This document shows positions 22,860-31,118 of a DNA stretch of 34,074 nucleotides, piece by piece. The position numbers and the translations under genes were made by a program. The DNA lies in contig CAYZIL010000026.1 in assembly GCA_964478515.1 (NCBI GenBank), positions 1 through 34,074 on the forward strand, given 5' to 3'. A model generated the notes under the pieces. The model saw only the letters and a list, made by a program, of their open reading frames with translations. It was not told the origin of the DNA and did not search any database. Each line of letters opens with the position of its first letter. Within the stretch, counting starts at the first letter, position 1. Source of the DNA: HGM13233 sp964478515 (GTDB lineage Bacteria > Bacillota > Clostridia > Oscillospirales > Ruminococcaceae).

Positions 22860-22953
22860 TAAATTCAGACATTCTTGCTTCAAGAGCAGAGGACTGTCCG
22901 CTTAATGTCTTTCAACATTAACCCCGCCGGTCTGTCCGGAAGATTTAACGTAC
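22860..22953 (-). promoter_or_regulatory. rplS leader with mutually exclusive helices, candidate L19 leader
   Basis: The transcript between promoter and rplS can form a hairpin TTAATGT/ACATTAA (minus-strand arms 22915-22921 and 22902-22908). The 3' side of that hairpin, AGACATT (22904-22910), can instead pair perfectly with AATGTCT (22867-22873) nearer the ribosome binding site. A small L19 leader motif is known upstream of rplS in Firmicutes; whether this is that family was not tested. Confidence 0.45.
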
Positions 22954-22959
22954 TGAAAT

Positions 22960-22988
22960 ATGATAGCACAGCGCCGCTTTATATGCAA
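22960..22988 (-). promoter_or_regulatory. rplS promoter
   Basis: Minus strand TTGCAT (22983-22988), 17-bp spacer, TATCAT (22960-22965) with an extended -10 TGC just before it. Confidence 0.65.
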
Positions 22989-23013
22989 GCAATTTTTTTG
23001 CCGGCGCCGGCCG

Positions 23014-25944
23014 TCAGTATTTGATGAATTGCGTCGCCAGCGTGATAATTAAAAACCAAATCATATGGAAGACTACCGCCGGCACTACCGAAATCGCTCC
23101 CACCGTCCCCGCCACGCTGACCACCAGCCCCAGCACGCAGCCCAATATCATTGCCACGAGCGCCATCAGGTTTGCGGTGCGCAGCGAGCCGTGCAGCCGC
23201 GAGCAGCCGACTATGCCGCGCACATAGGCGGGCAGCGAGCCGATATGGGTCAGCACCGAGTCGCTGTGCGGCACGTAAGAGGTGTAGTCGGCAACCGCCT
23301 GCGCGTCCTGGTCGCTTATTACCGCCACCGCAGACTCGTCAAGCTCGAAAACCGAGGCAACTTTTTCGCGCGTTATATTGAAATCCCGCGTGCGCACCAA
23401 AAGGCCAATGCCCTCGGCGTCCAGCTTGCCGACGGCGGCGGCCACTTCGTTGTCCGCCGTGTAGCTGACCATAAACATTGCGTAAAGGTTGCCGCCCACG
23501 GCGAGATAAATGGCGTCTCGGGTATTGTCTTTGCGGTATTTCTGCTCGTACTCCTGCGAGGGGATTTTTATTTCGTGGTTGCTCATCATCTCGCGGTTGC
23601 CGATAAGAACGCGGGTTTTGTCCATCCAGCAGCTGAAACCGAGCCTGTCCTCGTAATCGATGCTGTCCGTTTCGTACAGCATGTCGCTTTTGCCCTGAAT
23701 GACATTGTAAAACAGGTTTGAGAGCGTGTCGCACGACGGAATAAGCACCGAGGCCGCGTACAGTATCGCCTTGTCGATGCGCTCTTTTTCAAAAGTTTTT
23801 ATGCCGTGCAGCAAGACCGAACCCTTGGGAAAAAGATCCCGCCCCTCAAAAAGAACACTGTCGGCGTCGGTCACTATGTCGGCCGCCTCGAACCCCGGCA
23901 CAACGGTACCGACTCGCAGCAGCGCGTTTTGCATGCGCGCGAGCGGCAAACTGCTTTTGAGCGTCGCCATAAAGCTGCACGACAGCGCCGCGCACAGCGC
24001 CGCGGCGGCTACCGCGTTTTCAGCGCTGCCGCCGGTAAAGTACCCGAGCGCCGCCGCCAGCAGTGAAACTATAAACACCACCGACACGGGGATGCGGAAA
24101 ATGCGGCTTTCCCGGTCGGGCGAAAGCGCATAGCGCATAAAATTGTCCGTAAAACCGGTGCGGCGCTTAAGCATAACCGCCGGGTGGTCTACACCCAAGG
24201 CGCGGGCGGCGCGCTCTATTTGCGGCTCATCCTCGTATACTGTGCTGGCATACCGCTCGGCACTCTCGGAAATCGACTTGAAGTTGCGAAGCAGATTGCG
24301 CTCGTAGACAAATCTGCCGATATCGTAAAACATCAGTGCGAGTGTGCACACCGGCGCGGCGACAAGAGCGTCGCGCCCCGCACTGAATAGCAGCATCAAA
24401 ACAGGCTCGCACAGTGCAAAGAAAACGGCAAACGCGCACACGGCGTCCGCGTCGGACTTAAAGGTGACCAGCTTGGCAAAGCCCCTGCCCACCGCTTTTA
24501 TATTCAGTACGGCCGCCACCGCCGCTAAAGCGGCGTTGATTATGCAAAAAGTTGTAAAGCTGGCCGTCAGCGGCTCAACTTGCGGCAATTTATAGTAGGA
24601 CAGCGCATTGAAAACGCACAAAAGCACACCGCAGACGCCGGTGAACAGCATAACTATCGCGCTGCGCGCCTGGCGGGACATCAGCTCGGCCAAAATCGGT
24701 TCGGCGTCGTCCTCGCTGCGGTATTCCTCTATTTCCGCCTTTTGTGCCGGCGGCTGCTGCTCGTCCTCAAATACCGGACCACTCGGTTCGCCCTGCTCCG
24801 GTTCCATGATAAAATCTTTTATTTTGCGCTGTTTTTGCAGCTTTGTGTCGAGCGGCTGTCGGTCAATAATCACCGTGTCGCCGAAGAACTGGCGAAACTC
24901 GTCGTCGACTTTGGCGCTTAAATTTATAACGCCCTCGCGCTCTACTACCTGTTTGACTGCGTCGTCAATAAGCAGCTCGCCGCTGGGTTGCGGCGGCGCT
25001 GTCGGCGCCGGCAACGGCTGCGCGTACGGCTGGGCGTCGCGGGCAAGCTGTTCTATTGTCGCCGGCGGCTCTACCGACTCGGTAAAAAGCGGGTGAGCCG
25101 CGGGGTCCGCTGTCGGCGCGGGGTTTTCCGTTTCGGACTTCGCGACCTCGTCGTCGGCTACGACCTCGAACCCGCGCTCAATAGTCGGGGCAAGCACGCC
25201 CTTTTCGTCGGGTGCCTCGTACGGCTCTTCGGAAAGCAGCGCCCGCAGCGAGCGGGTAAGCGGCTGTTCGGGTTGTTTTTCCTTGTGCGTGCGCACGTAG
25301 GCGTCCTGCAAGAACATTGAGTCGAGGTGTCTCGCCTCTACGTCCTCGCCGCCGTCATGGACAATCACGCTGTCCATGGTCATTTGTCCTTCAAGCTGGG
25401 TGTTGCCGGCCGGAACGGCAGCTGTGGAAGCAGTCTGCTCGCTGTCGCGAAACACGGGCTGGGGCGCACGGTTCACTTCCGGCGGCGCGGCGGGCTGGGG
25501 CGGCGCGCTCAGCGGCCGTTCGGCGACAGCGCGCTGCGAGCGCAGCAGTTCCTCCACCCGCTCGCGGTATTCACCCGCCTGTTCGCCGGCTTGCTGTGCC
25601 GGCTGTTGATACTGCGGCGCGGCGGACTGTGCCGGCTGTTGGTACTGCGGCGCGGCGGGTTGCACCGGCTGCTGGTACTGCGGCGCGGCGGACTGCGCCG
25701 GTTCACTTTTGGCGCCGAGATTATTAAAAGTCTGCTGTATACGGTCCTGGATGCTGGTTTGGGCGCCGTCGGCCGCCACTGCGTTCGCCGCTGCCGCCGG
25801 CGGGGTCGCCGGCACCGCGGGAGCGCTGCGCATCTGTTCATTATAAGCGCGTATCTGTTCTTTGCTCAGCGGCGCAAACTGGTGCGTCGTGCGCTTTACT
25901 TCGACTTCCTTGAGTATGTCGTCCAAATTGAACTCTTCGCTCAT
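23014..25944 (-). CDS. Membrane protein with disordered N-terminus and degenerate P-type ATPase-like core
   Basis: 976 residues. Residues 1-420 are predicted disordered, rich in Pro, Gln, Ala and Glu, with a tandem repeat at 86-117. Hydrophobic helices lie at about 428-450, 462-482, 500-521, 524-541, 617-634, 640-660, 922-945 and 950-973. Between the sixth and seventh helices is a segment arranged like the P and N domains of a P-type ATPase: TDADSVLFEGRDLFPKG (692-708) where active pumps have FDKTGTLT, VLIGNREMM (779-787), AMFMVSYTADNEVAAAVGKLDAEGIGLLVRTRD where pumps have the hinge and TGD, and VAVISDQDA (873-881) where they have GDGxND. The phosphorylated Asp and the hinge residues are absent, so ion pumping is unlikely. 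Function unknown; a sensor or scaffold is conceivable. GGAGG precedes the start; it lies 42 bp after rlmB. The P-type relationship is judged by eye. Confidence 0.75.
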   Translation of the reverse strand: MSEEFNLDDILKEVEVKRTTHQFAPLSKEQIRAYNEQMRSAPAVPATPPAAAANAVAADGAQTSIQDRIQQTFNNLGAKSEPAQSAAPQYQQPVQPAAPQYQQPAQSAAPQYQQPAQQAGEQAGEYRERVEELLRSQRAVAERPLSAPPQPAAPPEVNRAPQPVFRDSEQTASTAAVPAGNTQLEGQMTMDSVIVHDGGEDVEARHLDSMFLQDAYVRTHKEKQPEQPLTRSLRALLSEEPYEAPDEKGVLAPTIERGFEVVADDEVAKSETENPAPTADPAAHPLFTESVEPPATIEQLARDAQPYAQPLPAPTAPPQPSGELLIDDAVKQVVEREGVINLSAKVDDEFRQFFGDTVIIDRQPLDTKLQKQRKIKDFIMEPEQGEPSGPVFEDEQQPPAQKAEIEEYRSEDDAEPILAELMSRQARSAIVMLFTGVCGVLLCVFNALSYYKLPQVEPLTASFTTFCIINAALAAVAAVLNIKAVGRGFAKLVTFKSDADAVCAFAVFFALCEPVLMLLFSAGRDALVAAPVCTLALMFYDIGRFVYERNLLRNFKSISESAERYASTVYEDEPQIERAARALGVDHPAVMLKRRTGFTDNFMRYALSPDRESRIFRIPVSVVFIVSLLAAALGYFTGGSAENAVAAAALCAALSCSFMATLKSSLPLARMQNALLRVGTVVPGFEAADIVTDADSVLFEGRDLFPKGSVLLHGIKTFEKERIDKAILYAASVLIPSCDTLSNLFYNVIQGKSDMLYETDSIDYEDRLGFSCWMDKTRVLIGNREMMSNHEIKIPSQEYEQKYRKDNTRDAIYLAVGGNLYAMFMVSYTADNEVAAAVGKLDAEGIGLLVRTRDFNITREKVASVFELDESAVAVISDQDAQAVADYTSYVPHSDSVLTHIGSLPAYVRGIVGCSRLHGSLRTANLMALVAMILGCVLGLVVSVAGTVGAISVVPAVVFHMIWFLIITLATQFIKY
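25594..25695 (-). repeat. Tandem repeat coding AAPQYQQPxQ in the 976-residue protein
   Basis: About three copies of a unit of roughly 11-12 residues (AAPQYQQP with variable linker) at residues 86-117. The DNA copies are nearly identical, suggesting recent slippage or recombination; copy number may vary between strains. Confidence 0.8.
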
Positions 25945-25986
25945 TTTTCCCTCCGTGGGTAATTAAGTCGCAAACAATAACCGCAC

Positions 25987-26724
25987 TCAGCGGCGCCGCT
26001 GGCGCACCGTCTCGTAGATGAGCGCCGCGGCCGCAGCCGACGCGTTCAGTGAATTAATTTTTCCAGCCAGCGGCAGCGAGACACTCGCGTCGCTGAGCTC
26101 GCGCAGCAGCCGGGACACGCCGAACCCCTCTGAGCCTATTACCAGTGCCACCGGGCCGCTCAAGTCGGTGTCGTAGCAGCACGCGCCGCCCATTTCGGCG
26201 CTGTACACAAAAACGCCGGCCTGTTTTAGTTCGCGCACTGCCGCGGCCAGGTTTGGCATACGGGCAATTGCAATGTGCGCCGCCGCGCCGGCGGAAGTTC
26301 TGAACACGGTCGGAGTGACCGTGCAGCCGCCGCGCTTGGGAATAACTATGCCGTGCGCTCCGGCGCATTCCGCGGTGCGGATTATTGCACCGAGGTTGTG
26401 CGGGTCGGCAATGTCGTCGCAAATAACGATAAACGGTAGCTCGCCTTTTTGCCGCGCCGCGTCGAGAATATCCTCAAGCTGGCAATACGCTATCTCGCGC
26501 CGCAGCGCCGCCACTCCCTGGTGATTTGTGCCGCACATGGCGTCAAGCTTACGGGAACTGACATGTTTGACTACTGCCGATTGTTCGCGCGCTTGCGCGG
26601 CGAGGTAGGTATACTTCTCGCTGCTTTCGTCAGCTATATACAGTGTGTCAGCCGCCTGCGCGCGCAGCAGTTCGCAGACTGCATTGCGCCCGCAGATAAG
26701 TTTATTGTCGTTTTTGTCTTCCAA
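25987..26724 (-). CDS. rlmB: 23S rRNA (guanosine-2'-O-) methyltransferase RlmB / TrmH family
   Basis: SPOUT methyltransferase, probably modifying G2251 of 23S rRNA. An N-terminal RNA-binding domain (CGRNAVCELLRA..., HQGVAAL) is followed by the knotted SPOUT core with DPHNLGAIIRTAECAG, VIGSEGFGVSRLL and LAGKINSLNASAAAAALIYE. Start choice: a GTG at 26736 directly overlaps the AAAGGTG site, whereas TTG at 26724 lies about 9 bases after it and gives MEDKNDNKLICGRNAV, so TTG is favoured; the longer form has only four more residues. An extended -10 lies upstream (26756-26764). Confidence 0.92.
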   Translation of the reverse strand: MEDKNDNKLICGRNAVCELLRAQAADTLYIADESSEKYTYLAAQAREQSAVVKHVSSRKLDAMCGTNHQGVAALRREIAYCQLEDILDAARQKGELPFIVICDDIADPHNLGAIIRTAECAGAHGIVIPKRGGCTVTPTVFRTSAGAAAHIAIARMPNLAAAVRELKQAGVFVYSAEMGGACCYDTDLSGPVALVIGSEGFGVSRLLRELSDASVSLPLAGKINSLNASAAAAALIYETVRQRRR

Positions 26725-26755
26725 AGACCCATACACCTTTTTCTATATTTGAACC

Positions 26756-26764
26756 AGTATACCA
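26756..26764 (-). promoter_or_regulatory. Extended -10 promoter of rlmB
   Basis: Minus strand TGGTATACT, an extended -10 (TGnTATACT), about 30 bp before the rlmB start. No clear -35. Confidence 0.45.
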
Positions 26765-27108
26765 TATTTTATAGCCCATATCTATATGGCGGCGGCGATT
26801 TTTGTTGTCTTAAGTCGTCACGCAATATTTTTTGCGTTGCCGCGGCGCGGCATCCGCCGCATATACAAGGAGTATTGTATCAAATATACAATCAACCAGT
26901 TGAAAACTGTGTTGAAACCATCAAAAACCGTGTGTTTTCGGTATTCTGTGGCGAATTACGGCGTGTATAAGGGCCGGTTTTCAACATCGTGTTGAAAGTC
27001 TTCAACATAACAAATAGTTTAGCAATGTTTTGTCAATAGTGAGTTTTGCCAAATTCCAACCATTTCTTAGTGCCATTTTTCCCTATTTTCGGCACGTCCT
27101 GCTTTTTC

Positions 27109-27136
27109 TTGACTTTACCCCACTGTGTCGTATAAG
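27109..27136 (+). promoter_or_regulatory. Promoter of the DNA glycosylase gene
   Basis: TTGACT (27109-27114), 16-bp spacer, TATAAG (27131-27136), about 120 bp upstream of the gene. Confidence 0.55.
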
Positions 27137-27265
27137 ATACCATTGCAACAGAAAACGATTTTTGTGAATAAAAATTAACCGGCAACAAATGGCGGCGTTT
27201 TTCGGCCCGACTCTCGCAGCAAGCGCGGCGACAATTAAGCGGACCAGAAGTTTTTGGGGAAACAA

Positions 27266-28078
27266 ATGGACGATGCAAAAGATTACACTATTCAAGTCGG
27301 CGGCTTGCAGCTGGCGCAGACGCTCTTTTGCGGGCAGTGTTTCCGCTTTGAGGCGCTCGGCGACGGTCTGTACCGCGGGGTGGCGCTCGACCGCGTACTG
27401 AGCGTGCGTCAGTGCGGCGACACGCTGGAGTTCCCCGGCACAAACAAGGGCGAATTTGAGCGGCTGTGGCGCAACTACTTTGCGCTGGACGTCGACTATG
27501 CGGCGCTGCAGGAGCTGTTTTGCCGTGACGCCGTGCTGGCGAGGGCTGTCGAATACGGCTGCGGCATAAGAGTGCTGCGTCAGCCGCTGTTCGAAACGCT
27601 CATAAGCTTCATTATCTCGCAAAACAACAACATTAAGCGCATCAGCGGCATAATATCCCGGCTGTGCGCGACTTTCGGCGAGCCGCTCGGCGGCGGGTAT
27701 TACAAGTTCCCTGCACCGCAGCGACTGGCGGCCGCTGCCGAAAGCGATTTTGCGCCGCTGCGCGCCGGGTTTCGCGTGCGCTATATAATTGACGCGGCGC
27801 GGCGCTTTGCCGCCGGGGAAATAGACGAAAACTTTTTGCGCACCGCGCCGCTTGCGCAAGCCGGCGCTATGCTTGAGACCATCTGCGGCGTCGGCCCGAA
27901 AGTGGCGGCCTGCACCCTGCTTTTCGGCGCCGGGCGCTTTGACGCTTTTCCGCAGGACGTCTGGATAAAAAGAGCAATGGAGCAGCTTTTTCCCGGCGGA
28001 CTGCCCAAATATGTGCTGCCCTACGCCGGCATAGCCCAGCAGTACATATTCAATTATGCCCGCGCCACTCTGCAATAA
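27266..28078 (+). CDS. 8-oxoguanine DNA glycosylase/AP lyase, OGG1 type
   Basis: Base-excision repair enzyme of 270 residues. An N-terminal OGG domain (FCGQCFRFEALGDGLYRG) precedes the HhH-GPD core: LISFIISQNNNIKRISGII, then the hairpin ICGVGPKVAACTLLFG with catalytic Lys212 and the Asp231 in FPQDVWIKR. The Lys-Asp distance of 19 equals that in human OGG1. The start at 27266 has GGGGA about 5 bases upstream. Clostridia often carry this OGG1-like form instead of MutM. Confidence 0.93.
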   Translation: MDDAKDYTIQVGGLQLAQTLFCGQCFRFEALGDGLYRGVALDRVLSVRQCGDTLEFPGTNKGEFERLWRNYFALDVDYAALQELFCRDAVLARAVEYGCGIRVLRQPLFETLISFIISQNNNIKRISGIISRLCATFGEPLGGGYYKFPAPQRLAAAAESDFAPLRAGFRVRYIIDAARRFAAGEIDENFLRTAPLAQAGAMLETICGVGPKVAACTLLFGAGRFDAFPQDVWIKRAMEQLFPGGLPKYVLPYAGIAQQYIFNYARATLQ

Positions 28079-28131
28079 CCCGCCGGCATTGAACCGCGCA
28101 GGCGTGGCTGCTTATTCTTGCGAGGTGGATT

Positions 28132-28611
28132 ATGGTAACGCTGAGATAAATTGATTCAAAAAATATTTGGGACGTCGTCAAGCTGTCCGTAAATGAACCG
28201 CAAAACGATTTTGTCGCCTCCAATACTCAAAGCATTCTTGAGGCGTATGTGTGCGTTTGCGACGGCTACACTGCATTGCCTTTTGCGGTTTACAGCGATG
28301 ATACTTTAGTCGGTTTTGTGATGTTCGGCTACGGAACGATTGGCGACGAAGACGAGCCCGACGTCGCCGCCGGCAACTACTGCATCTGGCGGTTTATGAT
28401 TGACCGCAATTTTCAAAAGCAGGGCTACGGCAGAGCGGCGCTTTTGGCAGCGCTTGACTATTTGCGCACCGAGCCGTGCGGTCCGGCTGAATTCTGCTGG
28501 CTCTCCTACGAGCCGGAAAACACTGTCGCAAAAGCTCTGTACGCCTCTGTAGGCTTTGTCGAAAACGGACAGACTGACGGCGAGGAGATTGTCAGCGTCT
28601 GCCGGCTGTGA
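28132..28611 (+). pseudogene. GNAT N-acetyltransferase gene interrupted by a stop at codon 6
   Basis: An ATG at 28132 with GAGGTG 5 bases upstream opens MVTLR, then TAA (28147-28149), then the same frame continues without another stop through IDSKNIWDVVKLSVNEPQNDFVAS to a complete GNAT domain ending at 28611. The acetyl-CoA loop is NFQKQGYGRAALLAALDYL, and YCIWRFMID and CWLSYEPENTVAKALYASVGFV are typical of a small clostridial acetyltransferase family. Relatives have Lys at the stopped position, so one A-to-T change explains it. A GTG at 28249 could start a truncated product lacking about 39 residues, but no good site precedes it. It is either a recent pseudogene or a base error. Confidence 0.8.
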
Positions 28612-28712
28612 GCGCAAGCCGTAGGCGGGCACATTCGCCCTCCGGCGGTTGTCCTGTGCCACGGCTTTTAATTCCACCGAGATAAACAAATTTTGAGAGC
28701 GAGGAAAACAGA

Positions 28713-29042
28713 ATGAATAATATGATAGCTTACTGCGGACTTGATTGCGAAAAATGCGACGCCTACCTTGCCACCGTGAACAATGACGACGCGCTGCGGG
28801 AGAAGACCGCCAAGCTCTGGAGTGAACTGAACAACGCGCCCATCACGGCAGAAATGATAAACTGCACGGGCTGCCGCACTCCGGGCGTCAAAACGCCGTT
28901 TTGCGAGAGCATGTGTGAAATACGGCAGTGCGCGCGGCAAAAGCAATTTGATACTTGCGCTAACTGCGCGCAGACCGACAGCTGTCCCACGCTCGGCGCT
29001 ATATTCGCACTCAACCCGGATGCGCGAAACAATCTAAAATAA
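28713..29042 (+). CDS. DUF3795 cysteine-rich protein
   Basis: 109 residues starting MNNMIAYCGLDCEKCDAYLAT, the signature of DUF3795: an N-terminal CxxxCxxC and further CxxC and CxxxC motifs (CTGCRTPG, CESMCEIRQCAR, CANCAQTDSCPTL). It probably binds a metal or an iron-sulfur cluster; function unknown. GAGG lies 9 bases before the start. It follows the broken GNAT gene and ends at a bidirectional terminator. Confidence 0.88.
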   Translation: MNNMIAYCGLDCEKCDAYLATVNNDDALREKTAKLWSELNNAPITAEMINCTGCRTPGVKTPFCESMCEIRQCARQKQFDTCANCAQTDSCPTLGAIFALNPDARNNLK

Positions 29043-29092
29043 TGCGGTGCTCCGCCGGCGCGGCACTGCTGACAATGACCGCCGAAATGTTC

Positions 29093-29133
29093 AAAGCGGG
29101 TGCGACCTATTGACGGTCGCACCCGCTTTATTA
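29093..29133 (+). terminator. Bidirectional terminator between convergent genes
   Basis: A perfect 12-bp stem (29096-29107 with 29115-29126) around a 7-nt loop, TTTATTAT following on the plus strand and TTTG on the minus strand. Confidence 0.85.
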
Positions 29134-29139
29134 TAGTTG

Positions 29140-30393
29140 TTATTTTTTTTCTTCCGTCAAAACCCGCTGCGCCGCATACAGCAGCGCCGCACGGGAATAG
29201 TCGAGATGCACCCCGCCTTGCATGTATACGTCGTAGGGTTCGCGCAGCGGCGCGTCGCAGGAAAGTTCTATCGACGAGCCGGCGGTGAACGCTCCGGCAG
29301 CCATTATTATGTCGCACTCGTAACCGGGCATGGGCCAGGGCTCCGGCGCGGCAAAACTGTCTACCGGCGAGCGCGCTTGCACCGCCTCGCAAAAAGCGAT
29401 AAGCTTCGCCGGCGTTTTCAGTCTGACGGCGGTAACTATGTCGCCGCGCGGCGCGTCGAACGCGGGCGAGGTCTCGTAGCCCAGCAGTGAAAACAGCCGC
29501 GCCGCATAGACCGAGGTTTTGAGCGCCTGCTCAACGACGCAGGGCGCAAAGTACAAACCGAGGTATGTCTCGCGCAGTCCGGCCGGACTGCTGCCCAATT
29601 CGCGGCCGGTGCCGGGGGCTGTCAGACGGTGGCCGCAAAGCTCAACTAAGTCGGCGCGTCCGGCCACATAGCCGCCGGTCTGGGCGACGGCTCCGCCGGC
29701 ATTTTTTATCAGCGAGCCGGCCATCAAGTCGGCGCCCGCCGCAGTCGGCTCGCGGCTTTCGCAAAATTCGCCGTAGCAATTGTCCACCATCACTGTCACA
29801 TTGGGGTTCGCTTTCTTCGCGACCGCGGCGGCCTGCTCTATTTCGCCGCAGCTCAGCGCCGCTCTTGCGGCGTAACCGCGCGAGCGCTGTATGTGCACCA
29901 CTTTCGCCCGCGGCGCCGCCGCAGCGAGCGCCGCCAGGTCTATGGCGCCGTTGCGCATCTCCAGCTGCTCGTAGCCGACTCCGAACTCGGCCAGCGAGCC
30001 GACGCCGCTGCCGCCGATAACGCCGCGCAGCGTGTCGTAGGGCGCACCGGTCGCGCACAGCAATAAGTCGCCCGGCCGAAGCAGCGCAAACAGCGCCACG
30101 CTCAGCGCGTGCGTGCCGCTCATAAAATTGGTGCGGCAAAGCGCGTCCGGCGCGCCGACTATGTCGGCAAACAGTTTGTCCAGTCGGTCGCGTCCCGAAT
30201 CGCCGAACCCGTAACCGGTGGACGAGCCTAGCAGCGACGCCGCTATGCGGTTGTCCGTAAACGCCCGCAGCACGCGCTGCCGGTTGTGAAACTGGGTCTT
30301 TTCTATGCGCTCAAAACACGGCGCGCAGTCTTTCATGACCTGCGCGTCGAGTTCAAGCAGCCGTGCGGATATTTCGCAGTCGTAATTTTTCAT
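29140..30393 (-). CDS. Methionine gamma-lyase-like PLP protein (YnbB / aluminium-resistance family)
   Basis: Fold-type I PLP enzyme of 417 residues. The PLP lysine is K230 in MAGSLIKNAGG; TVMVDNCYGEF holds the cofactor Asp; the early TGYGFGDSGRDRLDKLFADIVGAPDALCRTNFMSGTHAL is characteristic of the family annotated as methionine gamma-lyase family or aluminium resistance protein. The actual substrate is not established. The start at 30393 shares a base with the GNAT stop (TAATG) and has GGGGGAGC upstream; a longer frame inside the GNAT gene is rejected. It is the third gene of the murD operon. Confidence 0.92.
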   Translation of the reverse strand: MKNYDCEISARLLELDAQVMKDCAPCFERIEKTQFHNRQRVLRAFTDNRIAASLLGSSTGYGFGDSGRDRLDKLFADIVGAPDALCRTNFMSGTHALSVALFALLRPGDLLLCATGAPYDTLRGVIGGSGVGSLAEFGVGYEQLEMRNGAIDLAALAAAAPRAKVVHIQRSRGYAARAALSCGEIEQAAAVAKKANPNVTVMVDNCYGEFCESREPTAAGADLMAGSLIKNAGGAVAQTGGYVAGRADLVELCGHRLTAPGTGRELGSSPAGLRETYLGLYFAPCVVEQALKTSVYAARLFSLLGYETSPAFDAPRGDIVTAVRLKTPAKLIAFCEAVQARSPVDSFAAPEPWPMPGYECDIIMAAGAFTAGSSIELSCDAPLREPYDVYMQGGVHLDYSRAALLYAAQRVLTEEKK

Positions 30394-31118
30394 TATTGCT
30401 CCCCCTGTGCTCCCCTTTTGCGGGCGCTCACATAGCAGTAGCCGTCTCTGACAAAGCCGACGGCGGCATAGTAACAGGCCAGTGCCGGGCGGCACAGCAG
30501 CCGCACGTCGCCGCCCGTCTGCTCTGCGGCCGCCGCCGCCGCCGCAAAGCCCAGTTTATAGCCGCGAAAATCAGGCGCCACACACACCGAGCCTATGACC
30601 GAGCGCCCGCCGCAAATGTAGTCCGCCACGGCGACGGCTGCCGTCTGCGCGTCTTTTTTCAGCACATATGCACGGCTGACGCCGAATTTTTCCCGGTAGA
30701 ACAAAGAACAGTAAACACTGTCCGTCGGTAATTCCGCCACTGTCGCGAGCAGCGGCGCGACTGTCTTTGCGTCGCTCGGCGCGAAACCCGGCAATGGCGC
30801 CGCCGGCCCCTTGAAACGCATGCGGCACAGCGCGGAAACGCGCCAGCCCGGCAGGAAAAGCGCCGGGGACGCGGCGTAAAACTCGGTGATACCGGCCGCG
30901 CCGCACAGCGCAATTATCTGCTGCTCGTCTCGCGGCGTGCGCTCCTTGCCGGCGGACCAAAGGCTGGAACCGACGCGCGCCAGTGCATATTTTGCGCCGA
31001 CATGGACGGAAAAATCACACTCCTTGTGCTCGCACGCGGCGTACATTGCCGCCACCGCCGTGCCGAGCGGGCCGTCGTCAAGCGCCAATATTTTGTTCTG
31101 AACGTCTTGCTTGTTCAA
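30393..31118 (-). CDS. GNAT-family acetyltransferase (two-part protein)
   Basis: 241 residues. The C-terminal part (about 135-235) is GNAT-like with the acetyl-CoA motif VAPDFRGYKLGFAAAAAAA and ACYYAAVGFVRDG; the N-terminal part is less conserved and could be a second degenerate GNAT repeat. Substrate unknown. The start codon is TTG at 31118, overlapping the murD stop in TTGA, so it is probably translated by coupling. It sits between murD and the PLP enzyme. Confidence 0.78.
   Translation of the reverse strand: MNKQDVQNKILALDDGPLGTAVAAMYAACEHKECDFSVHVGAKYALARVGSSLWSAGKERTPRDEQQIIALCGAAGITEFYAASPALFLPGWRVSALCRMRFKGPAAPLPGFAPSDAKTVAPLLATVAELPTDSVYCSLFYREKFGVSRAYVLKKDAQTAAVAVADYICGGRSVIGSVCVAPDFRGYKLGFAAAAAAAEQTGGDVRLLCRPALACYYAAVGFVRDGYCYVSARKRGAQGEQ

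Larger units (their letters stand above)
26737..27265. other. Gene-free stretch with clustered GTTGAAA palindromes
   Basis: No credible coding region on either strand. It lies between divergent rlmB and the DNA glycosylase gene. An inverted repeat ATTGTAT/ATACAAT is at 26874-26892. Five copies of GTTGAAA or its complement occur within 110 bp (26899, 26911, 26978, 26991, 27001), two of them forming the palindrome TTTCAACA-TCG-TGTTGAAA (26979-26997). The stretch is AT-richer than its surroundings. Confidence 0.6.

Noticed and set aside
22990..23013. Palindrome GCCGGCGCCGGC after the 976-residue gene as its terminator
   Set aside because: The homopolymer is on the wrong side: on the minus strand the hairpin is followed by A, not T.
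23014..25944. Annotation as an active metal or cation pump
   Set aside because: The phosphorylation Asp, the TGD and the GDGxND motifs are all missing.
26786..26995. Open frame of 69 codons in the gene-free stretch
   Set aside because: No family resemblance, poor codon pattern and no usable ribosome site; it crosses the palindromes.
26874..27006. Chromosome origin (oriC)
   Set aside because: No dnaA, dnaN, rpmH or perfect TTATCCACA boxes nearby; only a weak resemblance of the repeated motif.
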